Of a DNA stretch of 28,145 nt, positions 10,593 to 20,689 are shown one piece after another. Each line of letters opens with the position of its first letter. Within the stretch, counting starts at the first letter, position 1. Position numbers and translations under genes: made by a program. This DNA comes from Choristocarpus tenellus KU-1152 (taxonomy: Eukaryota; Phaeophyceae), in contig CAXNAD020000132.1 of assembly GCA_964200185.2 (NCBI GenBank), positions 1-28,145 on the forward strand, given 5' to 3'. The notes under the pieces were generated by a model. It searched no databases. It was not told where the DNA came from and was given only the letters and a program-made list of their open reading frames with translations.

Positions 10593-11029
10593 CAATGGGG
10601 AGGAGGGGAATGGATGGAATGCAAACATAGAATAAAAATAATAATAATCCAGAATTCGTGAGCTAAACAAATCAGTAAAATATGTCCACTTCCTCAGTTA
10701 CTTGTCATATTAAAACCTTACACTCAGTACCTACGTGTTGGTACAAACTATTACGTGGTACTTTGGATCATACTACTATATAATGTGTGAACCATTCTAT
10801 ATTTCGTAAGTCAATTCTCAGCTTTTGCTTGTATCTTATTTAAGAAAACTGTTCGCCTAAAGGGAAGGATGTTATCTTTATCCTTTTTACCACATATCTG
10901 CCAAGGATTATGGTTTTTCCTATAAGTCAAAATTGATTATAAATGGTATAATTGTTGCAACTGTAACTCGGTCTATTGCTATATGATGGCATCATCTTAG
11001 TTTTTGATCCAAGAAATAATGCGACTTTT
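10593..11029. other. No gene seen (AT-rich spacer)
   Basis: AT-rich spacer between the minisatellite and the MITE-like element, with no motif I can assign. Confidence 0.5.
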
Positions 11030-11272
11030 GAGTCAAAGTATCTGAGAGGGTAGAATTGCGTCTGTTCGACGTTGCGAGTATGATGCAATTTCGGCTACGT
11101 GTTTGTTAGGAAGTGTCAATATCCTTGTTCCGGACACACCTTTTCATAACACATACATCTTACCTACTCCGAAACATTTCGGAGTAGGTAAAATATCATT
11201 AAAAACCCGTGGGAACCCAAGCCCAAACGGACAAACAGGGCAAAACTCGTACCCTCTAAGATACTTTCACTG
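11030..11272. mobile_element. MITE-like element, 243 bp, terminal inverted repeats of ~23 bp
   Basis: The left end GAGTCAAAGTATCTGAGAGG (extending to 11052) matches the reverse complement of 11250-11272 at about 20 of 23 positions. The inner 18 bases differ at one position. The element is flanked by TTTT on both sides (11026-11029 and 11273-11276), compatible with a short target duplication but weak because it is homopolymeric. It has no coding capacity and carries an internal perfect palindrome (11160-11191). The size and structure suit a non-autonomous DNA transposon. Confidence 0.55.
11160..11191. repeat. Perfect 15-bp palindrome with 2-base loop
   Basis: The arms TTACCTACTCCGAAA (11160-11174) and TTTCGGAGTAGGTAA (11177-11191) are exact reverse complements separated by CA. 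In RNA or single-stranded DNA this would form a very stable hairpin. It lies inside the MITE-like element, somewhat right of its centre. No T-run or coding context suggests a bacterial-type terminator. Confidence 0.95.
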
Positions 11273-11654
11273 TTTTCAGAAAGTATGCGGTCCCGAATGG
11301 TCGCACCTTCAAACTTCCTTGCTCAAAAGCGCAGGTCACTCTGAAGAAACACAGCGAGCCAATCTCAAGCAGTATCACTATCAAAACTTATCAACAAGTT
11401 AACCTCAGTTTGTTAGACAGGTCTTATTTCAAGTTGGCACGAGTCTCCCTTGCCCCTTACGGATATTGATATCTCACCATTTAACCATTCGAAACTGTGC
11501 AGAGTTTATGCATTTTAAACTTAGTCATCAACGAGTACCTCACATTATGCAAGCTGCCACTACATACCCAGGATATATTTGAGCCCTCCTAAAGACCAAT
11601 TCAAGTATGCCATGCTGTCGAGTGCAGTACATGCTGAAAGGGGCCATTACAATC

Positions 11655-12265
11655 TTTTGGGACCTTCTTACGTGGGTACTGTGTAAACCAAGTTATTCCT
11701 GTCCATCCGTCCGTCTGACTATCTGTCTGCCTGTCTATAAATCACCAGTACCACCTCTCTCACATATGTACAGTATAAAACCAAGAACCTCCTGCCCGTC
11801 CATCTTTTGTCTTCATCTCTGAACTGCCAGTACCAGCTCCTGTCCACAAACATAGGCTTGCCCGCCCTCGCACATTTTGTTCAACAAATAAAAGGTAAAG
11901 CTTAACATCACCAGCTGTTTGGGTCCCTCTCACATACGTACAGTATAGGACCAAGAACTTCCTCCCATTGTAAACCTGTACTCTGTAGACCTATGTTTCC
12001 TCTTTTTCCATTTGTCTGAAGTTTGATTCCTACTAATACTATACTACGTGCTGCATCTCTACAACCTATACCTTCCACGCTGCGTAACCTTGCTCCAGTA
12101 CTGTCCCTCACAAGTTCACGCATACTTACTTCAAAATTATCCTGAAAAATGTACAAGACATCACCAACAACACCAGGTTTATACGGCAAATTTTTGGGTC
12201 CCTCTTTCATGTAAGTACCTCGTAAAACCACCTAATTCCTGTACCTTCATCCGTCTGTCTGGACA
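11655..12265 (+). repeat. Degenerate pyrimidine-rich repeat, about four copies
   Basis: Related segments start near 11656, 11750, 11918 and 12190. Each runs roughly as TTGGGTCCCTCTCACATA, CGTACAGTATA, ACCAAG, then AACTTCCT. Spacing is irregular (about 95, 170 and 270 bases). The first copy is followed by a degenerate tetranucleotide tract of CCGT/CTGT type (11700-11740). It appears non-coding. Confidence 0.6.
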
Positions 12266-14427
12266 TGCCAACATCAGCTCTGTAGAGATGTCTTTTTCTT
12301 TACAAGTTGTTTTAAGTGTAAGTCCAAATATAATGTTACAGGTTGAATGCAGGTCACATTTCTATGGAACAAGCTCACTTCAATACAGCTCCCTCGCACA
12401 CAAAGGCGCAAGGAGTCACACTACTCTCCCTCCTCTCCTCCCCTATCCGACACACACAACCTCTGCGTGGTCCAGCCCGTCGTAGAGGAGCCTATTTATT
12501 AGTCCTTAAAGGTCGTATTGGATAAGATATTCTTACTGAACAAGGACATCTTAAGTGAACCCAAAGCCAAAGGTCAGATAAAGCGCCCAAAGTTCATTTG
12601 CTGAAGAATCACTATTTTGATAGGGATTGAAAACACAGCAATGAGGCAAGATCTAGCGAAGTCCATAACATGATTTCCCTATAAGCCACTAAAAAAGTGC
12701 GCAAGCCTTACAATTATGTCCACACTCCTCTTGTCATGTTTCCTGTTTAAACACATATATATTCAAGTCCAACATTCAACAAGCTTCTACGGGAGAAACG
12801 TTGGTGGTCCTTGGGAGTCAATGAAGCATTGTGCAGTGCCCCAAGCTCTGTGTAGGGCAGTCAGTAGAAATCTCTCAATGTCCGAAGGTTCTAGTTGTGT
12901 TCTTTACCTTCCCCTGAGTCATGAAAATCATGTAGGCATCACAATCAGTCCTTCTTGGAGCCTGTCGTACCTAGCCCAGAAGTCACATCTATTAATCGGT
13001 GTGAGATGCCTTAACAGTGTATCTGAATGGATAGTTATAGTGGATATTTTGAACTGCATTGTAGAAGAATTAATATTGTAAAGCAATGTTAATCCTCATG
13101 GAAAAAAACAGCACAACTTTAGAGTCCTATCGATCATCCACGCACAATCAAAACTGCGATTAACTCATTTCGAACGCACGTAGGGCCAGGGATTTAGAGC
13201 GAGATGAGATACAAAAAGAACAGCCCAGTCTCATTTTGTGTTGCTTTGACCGCACATGAGGATACAACAACGGAAGATTGACTCAATTGTTGGACACGTC
13301 CCTCTTGCAAATTCAAAGAAGTCAAGGATTCTTGCTTATCGTTGATTATTGTGCCACTTCAAAGAAGTTTGGCAATTGGCACATGCCCTCACAGAGGTGT
13401 TCCATGCTCCTCCAATTTTATTATTCTCTACCATCAATGAGCACCTTGTCATCCACATTGAGCAGAACACACCATCACAAGCAGGGCTCTAAGCAGGACT
13501 GGGTAACAATGATAGGACCGGACTGCTGGCCAGCCTGATAATAACGTTTTGTAACAGACCTGGTACAGAGCCTTGGGAATTTTAATGGAGCCCATGTGCA
13601 GGCCGGCTTGGGAAAAAAATATCAATAGGGTAGGCCAAGGCCTTCAACGTCTTCAACTGGACCAGGACATGGGCAGGTCTGATTATGGTACATCTTGAAA
13701 GGGCTAGCCCAGGTGTCAGTTTGATCGGACTGGGCTGGGCAGTTGCAGGTGATAATTACTTAGGGGGGTTGCAATCAATTCACTCTCCATAGCACATGAG
13801 ACGTTCTACTTTACCTCTCGTGCGTACAGAGCAAAATAAATCACACTCATCACAAGGGTTTTATACCAGACCAACAATTAAGTGGGCTGGGGGTCAGCCT
13901 GTGGCCCTGACCTTTTAAATTGTATTTTACCCAGGCTGGCCAAATCATTAATGACGTTAATATCACCGTTGCTGTTACTGTTGACCTATTAGTCTATACC
14001 TTTATGTACGAACTCAAGTATGTGTATAATATAAATAAGATGAACACAAGCAGGATGTTTGTATATATGCAATCATACATTGAGTGGTACATGATATAAG
14101 CACAAGTAATGTATATATATATAAATGTTACACTTGTGGAGAAATGTTTAAATTAGAAGTATTCATGACAATGGTGTTGCAGCACATTGAGATGGTTCAA
14201 ATCCTTGGTATCAATATTCTGCAATCCTATCATGGAGTATGTACCATAATGGTGAAGAGGGTGTAAGTTTGGGTGGACGTAGAGCATGCAACACCCTTGC
14301 GGTATCTTACTTGGTTCAGATCTGAACCCCTCCACATCTGAAGACAAAATGTACTCATTAAGGGACAGAGCTATCCCTGTAGGCTCGTGTGACTCAAAAG
14401 ACATCCTGACAGAACAGGGAAACATAC
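12266..14427. other. No gene seen
   Basis: Short frames only, none with recognisable domains or flanking splice sites that join. A GC-richer patch at about 13500-13930 repeats words such as GACTGGGCTGGGC and AGGCCGGCTTGG loosely, possibly a decayed repeat. Confidence 0.45.
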
Positions 14428-14568
14428 CTGAAATGAGCGCAGTATCGTTCCTAGAGGTTCAACATGAGCACCATCTGCCCAATAAATCTTCATAATCCTA
14501 TATATTCCATTAGGAGAGAGGTTAGTTCTGAATAAACCATGCATATCAACTCTACAAGGGTGTCTCAT
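14428..14568 (-). CDS. Possible isolated exon, unknown function
   Basis: On the minus strand an ATG at 14566-14568 is followed by 47 open codons ending exactly at CATTTCAG|GTATGT, a strong donor. The peptide reads MRHPCRVDMHGLFRTNLSPN, then GIYRIMKIYWADGAHVEPLG and TILRSFQ, with a balanced, globular-looking composition. No partner exon was found within a few hundred bases downstream, and the frame simply runs on to a stop at 14371 if unspliced. It could be a remnant of a gene or mobile element, or chance. I do not recognise it. Confidence 0.2.
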
Positions 14569-15658
14569 GTCCTACACCCAACCACAACACAACCTGCCAC
14601 TGCCACGGTACTGGAGAGTACAACTTTTAAGAACTTTATTGGAAGCAAGGACCTGAACTGTAACAGGTGTGTAGTGTGCAGCCCAGCATTGTTTACTGCA
14701 AGATGAAAGGCGATTTAATTCCTTCATGCCTCAAGTTTGCTTTGGTATACTCCAACTGTCCTTCATGATCTATCTTCATGCTTTTACCCTTTAACAGATA
14801 GTTTAACACTCTGTACTACGTTTAACTTTACTGAGGAAGACTTGGCAGGTTCAACACTGCTACAATAATTATGCTTTTCGGGCATTTTCCAAACTTTGGC
14901 TTGCTGATACTGTCTCAAAGACTCCAGAAAAACATAAAGCAATATGGTGCCAAGATTACACACGGGCCACAACATAAGAGAATCACAGGCAGGTGCCTTC
15001 TTTGTACTTCCATTCAACCTAACACTTGCAATACTTGCAGGTCACTTGTTGAATGCACGTCAAAGCGGATTAATACCACTTCATCATTTCACATAACAAC
15101 CAACTATGGTAAGTAAGAATTTCCTCTCTTGAGAGACCTGTGTTGCTAAATATGTTTCCTGGCCATTTCTACAGCAGTGCTACGATAGGACCAAATAAAT
15201 GCCCCAACCATTTATAACAGTATCATAGGGCTCCAAAAGCCTCAATACCTAACCTTTCATAGGGGCCTCCAGAAGAATATAACACAACCTACACAAACCA
15301 TACCCGACAGTTGCATATCTCAAGGGTTGAAATTGACCCTCTCACTAAGGGCCACTGCACTGATTCAACAATGGACTAGAGTGCCTGCCTGGAAACAGTA
15401 TCAACAGTCAACTAGCATATTAAGTAGAACATCTGAACTAGAAACAATTGAGGGACAAGGAGTGGTAACCAAACACTTCAAAGTATAAAATATCGTGAAG
15501 GTCTTTGGGGGCCTCTCAGCTTATGCCCAGTAATACGAAGCAAGACTGCTGAGTACCAGTTGGAGACGTTGGAAGCTCTGGTCGACAAACATTTTATCAG
15601 GGGCAGCAGGGAGGTTTGGTGACTGGCTGGAGGGAAATCCTTTGCACTGAAGTACCAT

Positions 15659-15793
15659 TCAATTCAGACCATACTGTCCGAGAAGGGAGCACCATTGAGT
15701 GGGAGGAACCTTTGTGACCACCTTCTGGTACATGTATTCCTGGCATTCTGGACAGTGATATCGAGCTTGTGAGGGTGAAGGCTCCTCTTCTAC
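15659..15793 (-). pseudogene. Possible remnant exon with a CxxC motif
   Basis: A minus-strand frame preceded by TGTCTGTAG (a possible acceptor) reads VEEEPSPSQARYHCPECQEY, then MYQKVVTKVPPTQWCSLLGQ and YGLN before a TGA at 15659-15661. The HCPEC core looks like half of a zinc-binding knuckle, such as those near the ends of some DNA-transposon transposases. A stop lies a few codons upstream in the same frame, so it is either the last exon of a gene or a fragment. Assignment to any family would be a guess. Confidence 0.2.
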
Positions 15794-17250
15794 AGACACG
15801 GTCTCCTCTCAATGAGCGCTGCTTCATTTTAGGCATGTGAATGGGGGTAACAGGCTTGAGATTTTAGAACCTCCTCAAACTCAAACACGCCTGAACTGAT
15901 CTGTCTACAACACTATAAATCTAGTAAGTGGAAGTACTTCAATGTACTTTGCGAAGTGAGGACAACTCCATACAGATCATACATTTGGCAAGGGTATACA
16001 TAAAAAGGGACCTTAATCTTCTTACGAGAGCATTGTAGGCAGCAGGTCAAAAAAAGAACGCTTAGGTCCCACAAAAGCTGGGAGTTAGAGTGGCAAGTTT
16101 AAGCGGTATAATTGAACAACTCTCCACACATTTCCTTCTCCTCCGTAATACAAACACACCTGACTGTAACTTCGTCAAGGTCATTTGTTGTATACTAACA
16201 GACACTGGTAGTCAATCAGGCATTGGGGGAGTGGCATGTCAAAGTTAGTGAGAAGAGTGAGCCAATTTCATCACCTCTTCCACTGTAATTACTGGTTGTC
16301 CTGCTACATCCTTTTTGCACATTCAACTTACCTACTGGTTGCAAAAATGCTATTGATACAACCTCAATTTGAGAGGGAAGCGGTGCATTGTAGTAGAGTC
16401 CTAACCAGCAGCCCGGAAAAAGAGATGTTTTGTAGCTTATCCAATGCAGCCTAAACAAAGAGACTAAAACATTGGTTTGAGTTCTGACGAGAAATAGGAC
16501 TTGCTAAAATAATGATTCCTTATCTCTTTCACTCTCATAATGTCTCCTATCCATATCTCCCACTGTATGTAGCATGCCAGGAATGACTATGGTTCTGTCT
16601 CATTGGGAAACATTTTCTGACAACAGCAGAAATAGTAGACATTTTGAGGTATCCCTATATGCCATGAGACCTCTCGCACTATTAAGACACTCTTCTGCTA
16701 ATGTTCTTAAACCACACATACAACACATACATATCTGTACCGAATAACCACACCTTGTTTATGGCTTCACATGGCCACAATGGGGAAGTCAAGCAATACG
16801 TGTTTTTGTACCCAGCAGATGCAGCTGGTCCAGGATGAGAAATGCGAGGGATGGGAATGGTGTGCCCAGGATGTAGGTAATACATCGTTGTCTGCTGGAC
16901 ACACATCCAAGAGGCAGCTAATTCCTGACCAATCAAGAAGAAATGGTACCGGGGTGCCAATCGGAAAGCATGCAAAAATAACAGCGGCAGGGACCAGCCC
17001 TTGTTCACATTACAGGAATTAAGACTAGAACTATCCTGCAACAGTTGTTTATCCGTTGACCCTACCAATTTAAGCGATGGTTTCAGTAGTGCATCTCAGT
17101 GCACTAATTCAGGGCCCTACATATATTATTTCGAAGTTCTACATGGCTTTGACGGCACAGAACGTCTCAGACAAACAGTATTTGACAGTTCATTCATTGG
17201 AAGATAGGAAGAAATAGGACTTCGTGAATCTCCAATGTCAATTGATGCTT
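15794..17250. other. No gene seen
   Basis: Frames of up to about 128 codons exist on both strands, but none shows a known motif or a coherent splice chain. The word AGAAATAGGACTT occurs twice (near 16490 and 17210). Confidence 0.4.
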
Positions 17251-17298
17251 ACCTCCTTCCAACGTCAGCGTTAGTTCCACCCTGCATCTTTGAAGAAT

Positions 17299-17475
17299 CT
17301 AGTGAGCGTCTTCAGCCTTGATGCGATCGGGGTGTTGTTTCGCATAGTCCTCGAGTTTCTTGGCGACTGATTCCATTTCCTCACTACTCAGTGCTGTGGG
17401 TTCGAGTTGAACGTTCTTCGCCAATTCTTCTGCAGTAACCTGGTCTTTTAGTTCTGGTGGACGTGTATCCGACAT
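17299..17475 (-). CDS. Hypothetical 58-residue acidic/basic helical protein
   Basis: The minus-strand frame from ATG (17473-17475) to TAG (17299-17301) encodes 58 residues. It starts MSDTRPPELKDQVTAEELAK and ends AKKLEDYAKQHPDRIKAEDAH. Composition is strongly charged (many E, D, K), with no Cys or Trp and a heptad-like helical middle (EEMESVAKKLEDYAKQ). That is unlike the shadow frames nearby and suggests real coding. The same frame stays open 64 codons further upstream and contains a hydrophobic run (MCGLLLVFLNWFFLTTVL); whether that is translated is uncertain. About 20 bases after the stop, a second minus-strand ATG begins 11 codons ending at a good donor (GGAG|GTAAGC, near 17254), so the transcript may be spliced or a second gene may start here. 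I recognise no family. Confidence 0.4.
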   Translation of the reverse strand: MSDTRPPELKDQVTAEELAKNVQLEPTALSSEEMESVAKKLEDYAKQHPDRIKAEDAH

Positions 17476-18579
17476 ATCAGTTATAGCACTGTTGTGTTGG
17501 CTGTGAGCTGAGGGGTTGACTGTTGGGCACCTCAACACAGTAGTGAGGAAAAACCAATTAAGAAAAACCAATAATAGTCCACACATATTGTTTGAGCTGT
17601 ATACTTTTTTGTATGTCTTGGACAACGTATCGCTAAACCCTAACGTTAGGCTAGAATATTGCAACATTCATGTTCAACGAAAAACTATATTCATCACAAC
17701 ATCACTGGGGGGTATTTTGCTCCATAACGTCCATTTTCTGGGCAACGTTCGGTGCCTTTGCTCTATAACGCTTGCTGTTATGTTCCAAATTTTCGAGGTA
17801 TTTACCCATTTTTATATATAAAATGATGGATTGGTTCAAACCAGTTAGATATATGGTGTAAAATTATGTTCAAAAAATACATTTTGGGGGTAACACCGTT
17901 CAGAACAATTGTGATACAAGTTTACACTTTTTTTGCACTACGCCAATCAATTCCGTTTGGTGATGGGTGTACACTTGGTCATATGATACCCCCATATAGA
18001 ACGAATCAGAGTGAGATTGGTCACCCAAGAGTAGGTCGGTCCCGTTGGACATTTCAATATCGCCAATCCGTCAAACGCAACCCTAACAAAACCAAGAGGC
18101 CTTTCATATGGTGTAGTTGATATTGAACAATCTAACAGAGGCGAACAGACCAAACTTCCTACGATAACGTATTGACACTAATCGAGTACAATATGTCTGC
18201 CATTCGACCTCATCCCTCGTTTACTTAGGTAACTTTGCTTAAAGTGAGTATACACATCATTATCACATTCTAAAAACGTATATTTCAAACAAGCTTTTAT
18301 TTCTAAACTAGATAAACATATTGTCCAGTTTGCTAAAAAAACATATCAAAAGGCAAGTTAGGGTCCGAGACAGATTGTTATGCCTACCTACTAATAACAT
18401 TGTCTTCTGATTAATGTTAAGATGAACAAAAAACTTCTAGATGTTGCAGAGAGATGTGTTGACGTGGAGAATAAAGCAAGATAAACATGCTCTTCTGAGA
18501 CATCTCCTGCCCGTAGACCAATGCAATCTGTCCTCTTACCCAATGTCCTGTCTTGTCTCCTGTCGATATGCTTCAAACA
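17476..18579. other. No confident gene; possible 5' region of the small minus-strand gene
   Basis: Sequence upstream of the small minus-strand frame. Both strands of 17940-18120 are open, but neither translation is recognisable. It becomes AT-rich towards 18580. Confidence 0.4.
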
Positions 18580-18809
18580 GAGTCAAAGTAAACGAGAGGT
18601 ACATAGGTACAAAAATGTGGATTTTTTTTTACAAATCGTGTAAGATATTTTCTGAAGTTTGTTGAAAGGCTTCAATAGAGAAATCAACTTGCTCTCAAGT
18701 CAAACTTAGCACTTCATATATAGAATTGTGGGTGAATAGCAAAATATTGAAAATGTGACTTAAATTCTAGAAAGATCAAAATCTGGGTACCTCTCGTTTA
18801 CTTTGGCTC
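18580..18809. mobile_element. MITE-like element, 230 bp, near-perfect 23-bp terminal inverted repeats
   Basis: GAGTCAAAGTAAACGAGAGG (running to 18602) is the reverse complement of 18787-18809 with one mismatch in 23 bases. Flanking ACA on both sides (18577-18579 and 18810-18812) fits a 3-bp target-site duplication. The TIR shares GAGTCAAAGTA...GAGAGG with the element at 11030, so both probably belong to one family although their interiors differ. The interior is AT-rich and non-coding. Confidence 0.65.
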
Positions 18810-20241
18810 ACAACTGCCATTGCAAATGCAGCACCCAACATATGCTGGATCCTAGTAGCACTCGCACGACGCCTACCTGGTCTCACACACCAAGTATTTA
18901 TCGCCTCTGCCCTCTAGTCAACTTGTATCAAGGAAAGAAACTAGTTGAAGTAGCAGTCTCTAAGTCAGGGCAGGAGACTCCCAATAATTATTGTTAAAAG
19001 TCCTACCTACACTCCCATAGAGAACCAAAACGGACCCACCTCTTCTTGGTAGGTCTATCATGAATGTTGACCACCCCAACACGCTCATACCTGATGAGTG
19101 GACTCTTCTTTGCGTTCCCTCTGACGAGAAAGTATTCACCGAAGATCAGTTTCCTCACCATCTCTAATAATACTTGACCCAGTTCAGTTCTACTGATGCT
19201 AGACTCCTCATCGCTGCTCTGCGATCATCTGCCCCATTCTCGTCTGAGTCCTAAGCTATTCTCCCCGACTCTCTGAATCCGTTTCCAAGTGATCATAAGT
19301 AAAGGTTCTTCAACTCTGCTCCCTCCTCAGAATCTGAAGAAGACTCAACTTGCTTGAACCTGGATCTTCGATCTGTGTTGGTTGTTGTAATTTCATTTGT
19401 TTTAATCAGATGGCCATACCATGCACACTGTCCACATTGCGAAGGTCACAACCCACTTGGGATGCTTCATACGGACCTTGGGGATCTGTCCAGTAAACAT
19501 TCCGATGTAGGTCTTCGCCTTTGAGTCCTTTGTGACTTCGCATGTAGCTAGTTTTTCCACGATGACATTACCTGAACATCTATTTTGTCGATTCACTTCT
19601 ATGTATGGGGGATGAGTTTCCCTGAACAGATTTAAGTGCCGTGTACTATTAATAGAGACACAGGACAGCCCATCTGACCTGGTCTTTATCGATTTGCTAT
19701 TGATACATCATCCTCCTATGTCTGAAGAAAGTGAACTTACACCACATAGTGAAAAGTGAAGAGTCTCGATTTCAAAAAAAGCGAAAGGAATTGTTAGAAA
19801 AAAACTGCTTCGCGCAACCGCGAGCAAGGGGGGAGTATCAAACAAGAGATTTGTACCATCAAAAACGATCCCAAACAATCAACAAAGTCTTTGAAGACTG
19901 CACACTGCACGAAGCAATAGTGTATGCTCCGCCTCAGAGTCTGGCTCCCTGCTGTGGTGCACCTCTCCTCACGAGTTGCTCACGGTTACACAGCATTAGG
20001 TGGCTTTCCTTTCTCAGGACGGACACAGATTAGGACAGCCCCACAAATAGACCAAGGCCGTCTGTTGTGGTGCATGAGTGACCACTCCAGCAAACGGCTA
20101 AAGACTTCGCCCTCCACGTGAGATTGGCCGTCAAATATTCAAACAATTGTGCGTCTTCTATGAAACCTGTGTCCACTCGTGCTGGGATCGTGTCTACCTC
20201 CAAAATCTGTCGTTTTCACCATAGTAGAGGTCATTATTCAA
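18810..20241. other. No confident gene; scattered coding-like fragments
   Basis: A plus-strand stretch at about 19060-19168 reads MNVDHPNTLIPDEWTLLCVP and on to a stop. A minus-strand frame at 19402-19596 (ending KHPKWVVTFAMWTVCMVWPSD) and a plus-strand frame at about 19731-19900 rich in K, R and E follow. They do not join, and the breaks between them suggest remnants of a mobile element or old gene. The family cannot be named. Confidence 0.3.
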
Positions 20242-20689
20242 ATGTCCTTCGCCTCCTGGCCAGGGTTCTGCTCTGTACTTAATGTGTCATATTTAGGCAG
20301 GGTCTTCTTCAATGATTTCGCCTCAGTACGTCGTCTGTCATACAATCCATCGTACTCAAACGGTAAGTAGTTTTTTAGTGAAAGGTTGCAAGCGATAGGA
20401 TATGACTACAATGGCGTTAATGTTTTATTGTCATGCCCCATTCGTTGCAACCTTTCAACTAAGGACTGCATAAAGAGATCTTGATCATATTTTCCCTTAA
20501 AGTGGCAGGGATTTGTGAGGTGCTCGATTTGTTGGCCTTCATATAGTCGCTATGGACGTGACATTTTGTGAGTAACTTAATTGAAAAACTTCTTGGGCAC
20601 AAGATTGGTAGATGGCACAACAATTAAGCCCGTCGCCAGTTGACTGAATTTGTTCTAACCAAGCTCTTGTACTCAACTTCAGGTGTGCA
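20242..20689 (+). CDS. MYG1: Candidate extra 5' exon of MYG1 with a presequence-like N-terminus
   Basis: An ATG at 20242 opens a 40-codon stretch (MSFASWPGFCSVLNVSYLG, then RVFFNDFASVRRLSYNPSY) that ends at a strong donor, CG|GTAAGT, after 20362. It is rich in Ser, Arg and aromatics and almost free of acids, as in mitochondrial or plastid presequences. Joined to an acceptor AAG at 20661-20663 (preceded by TTGTTCTAACC), phase 1 to phase 1, it reads in frame into the MYG1 start region and gives a 403-residue protein. The stronger-looking acceptor at 20682 (CTTCAG) would not keep this frame. MYG1 homologues are often mitochondrial, which favours such a leader. Without transcript data it remains a candidate. 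Confidence 0.35.

Noticed and set aside
10119-10661. A 180-codon plus-strand open frame and two antisense frames over the minisatellite
   Set aside because: The translations merely echo the ~56-bp repeat. Unit lengths vary (55-58) and so shift frame, and both strands are open, which is expected of a repeat lacking stops.
11160-11191. Palindrome as a bacterial-type terminator
   Set aside because: There is no adjacent gene and no T-run, and the window is clearly eukaryotic.
14190-14215. TGGTTCAAATCC, resembling the T-loop of a tRNA
   Set aside because: No matching acceptor stem, D-arm or anticodon arm could be found at the expected distance.
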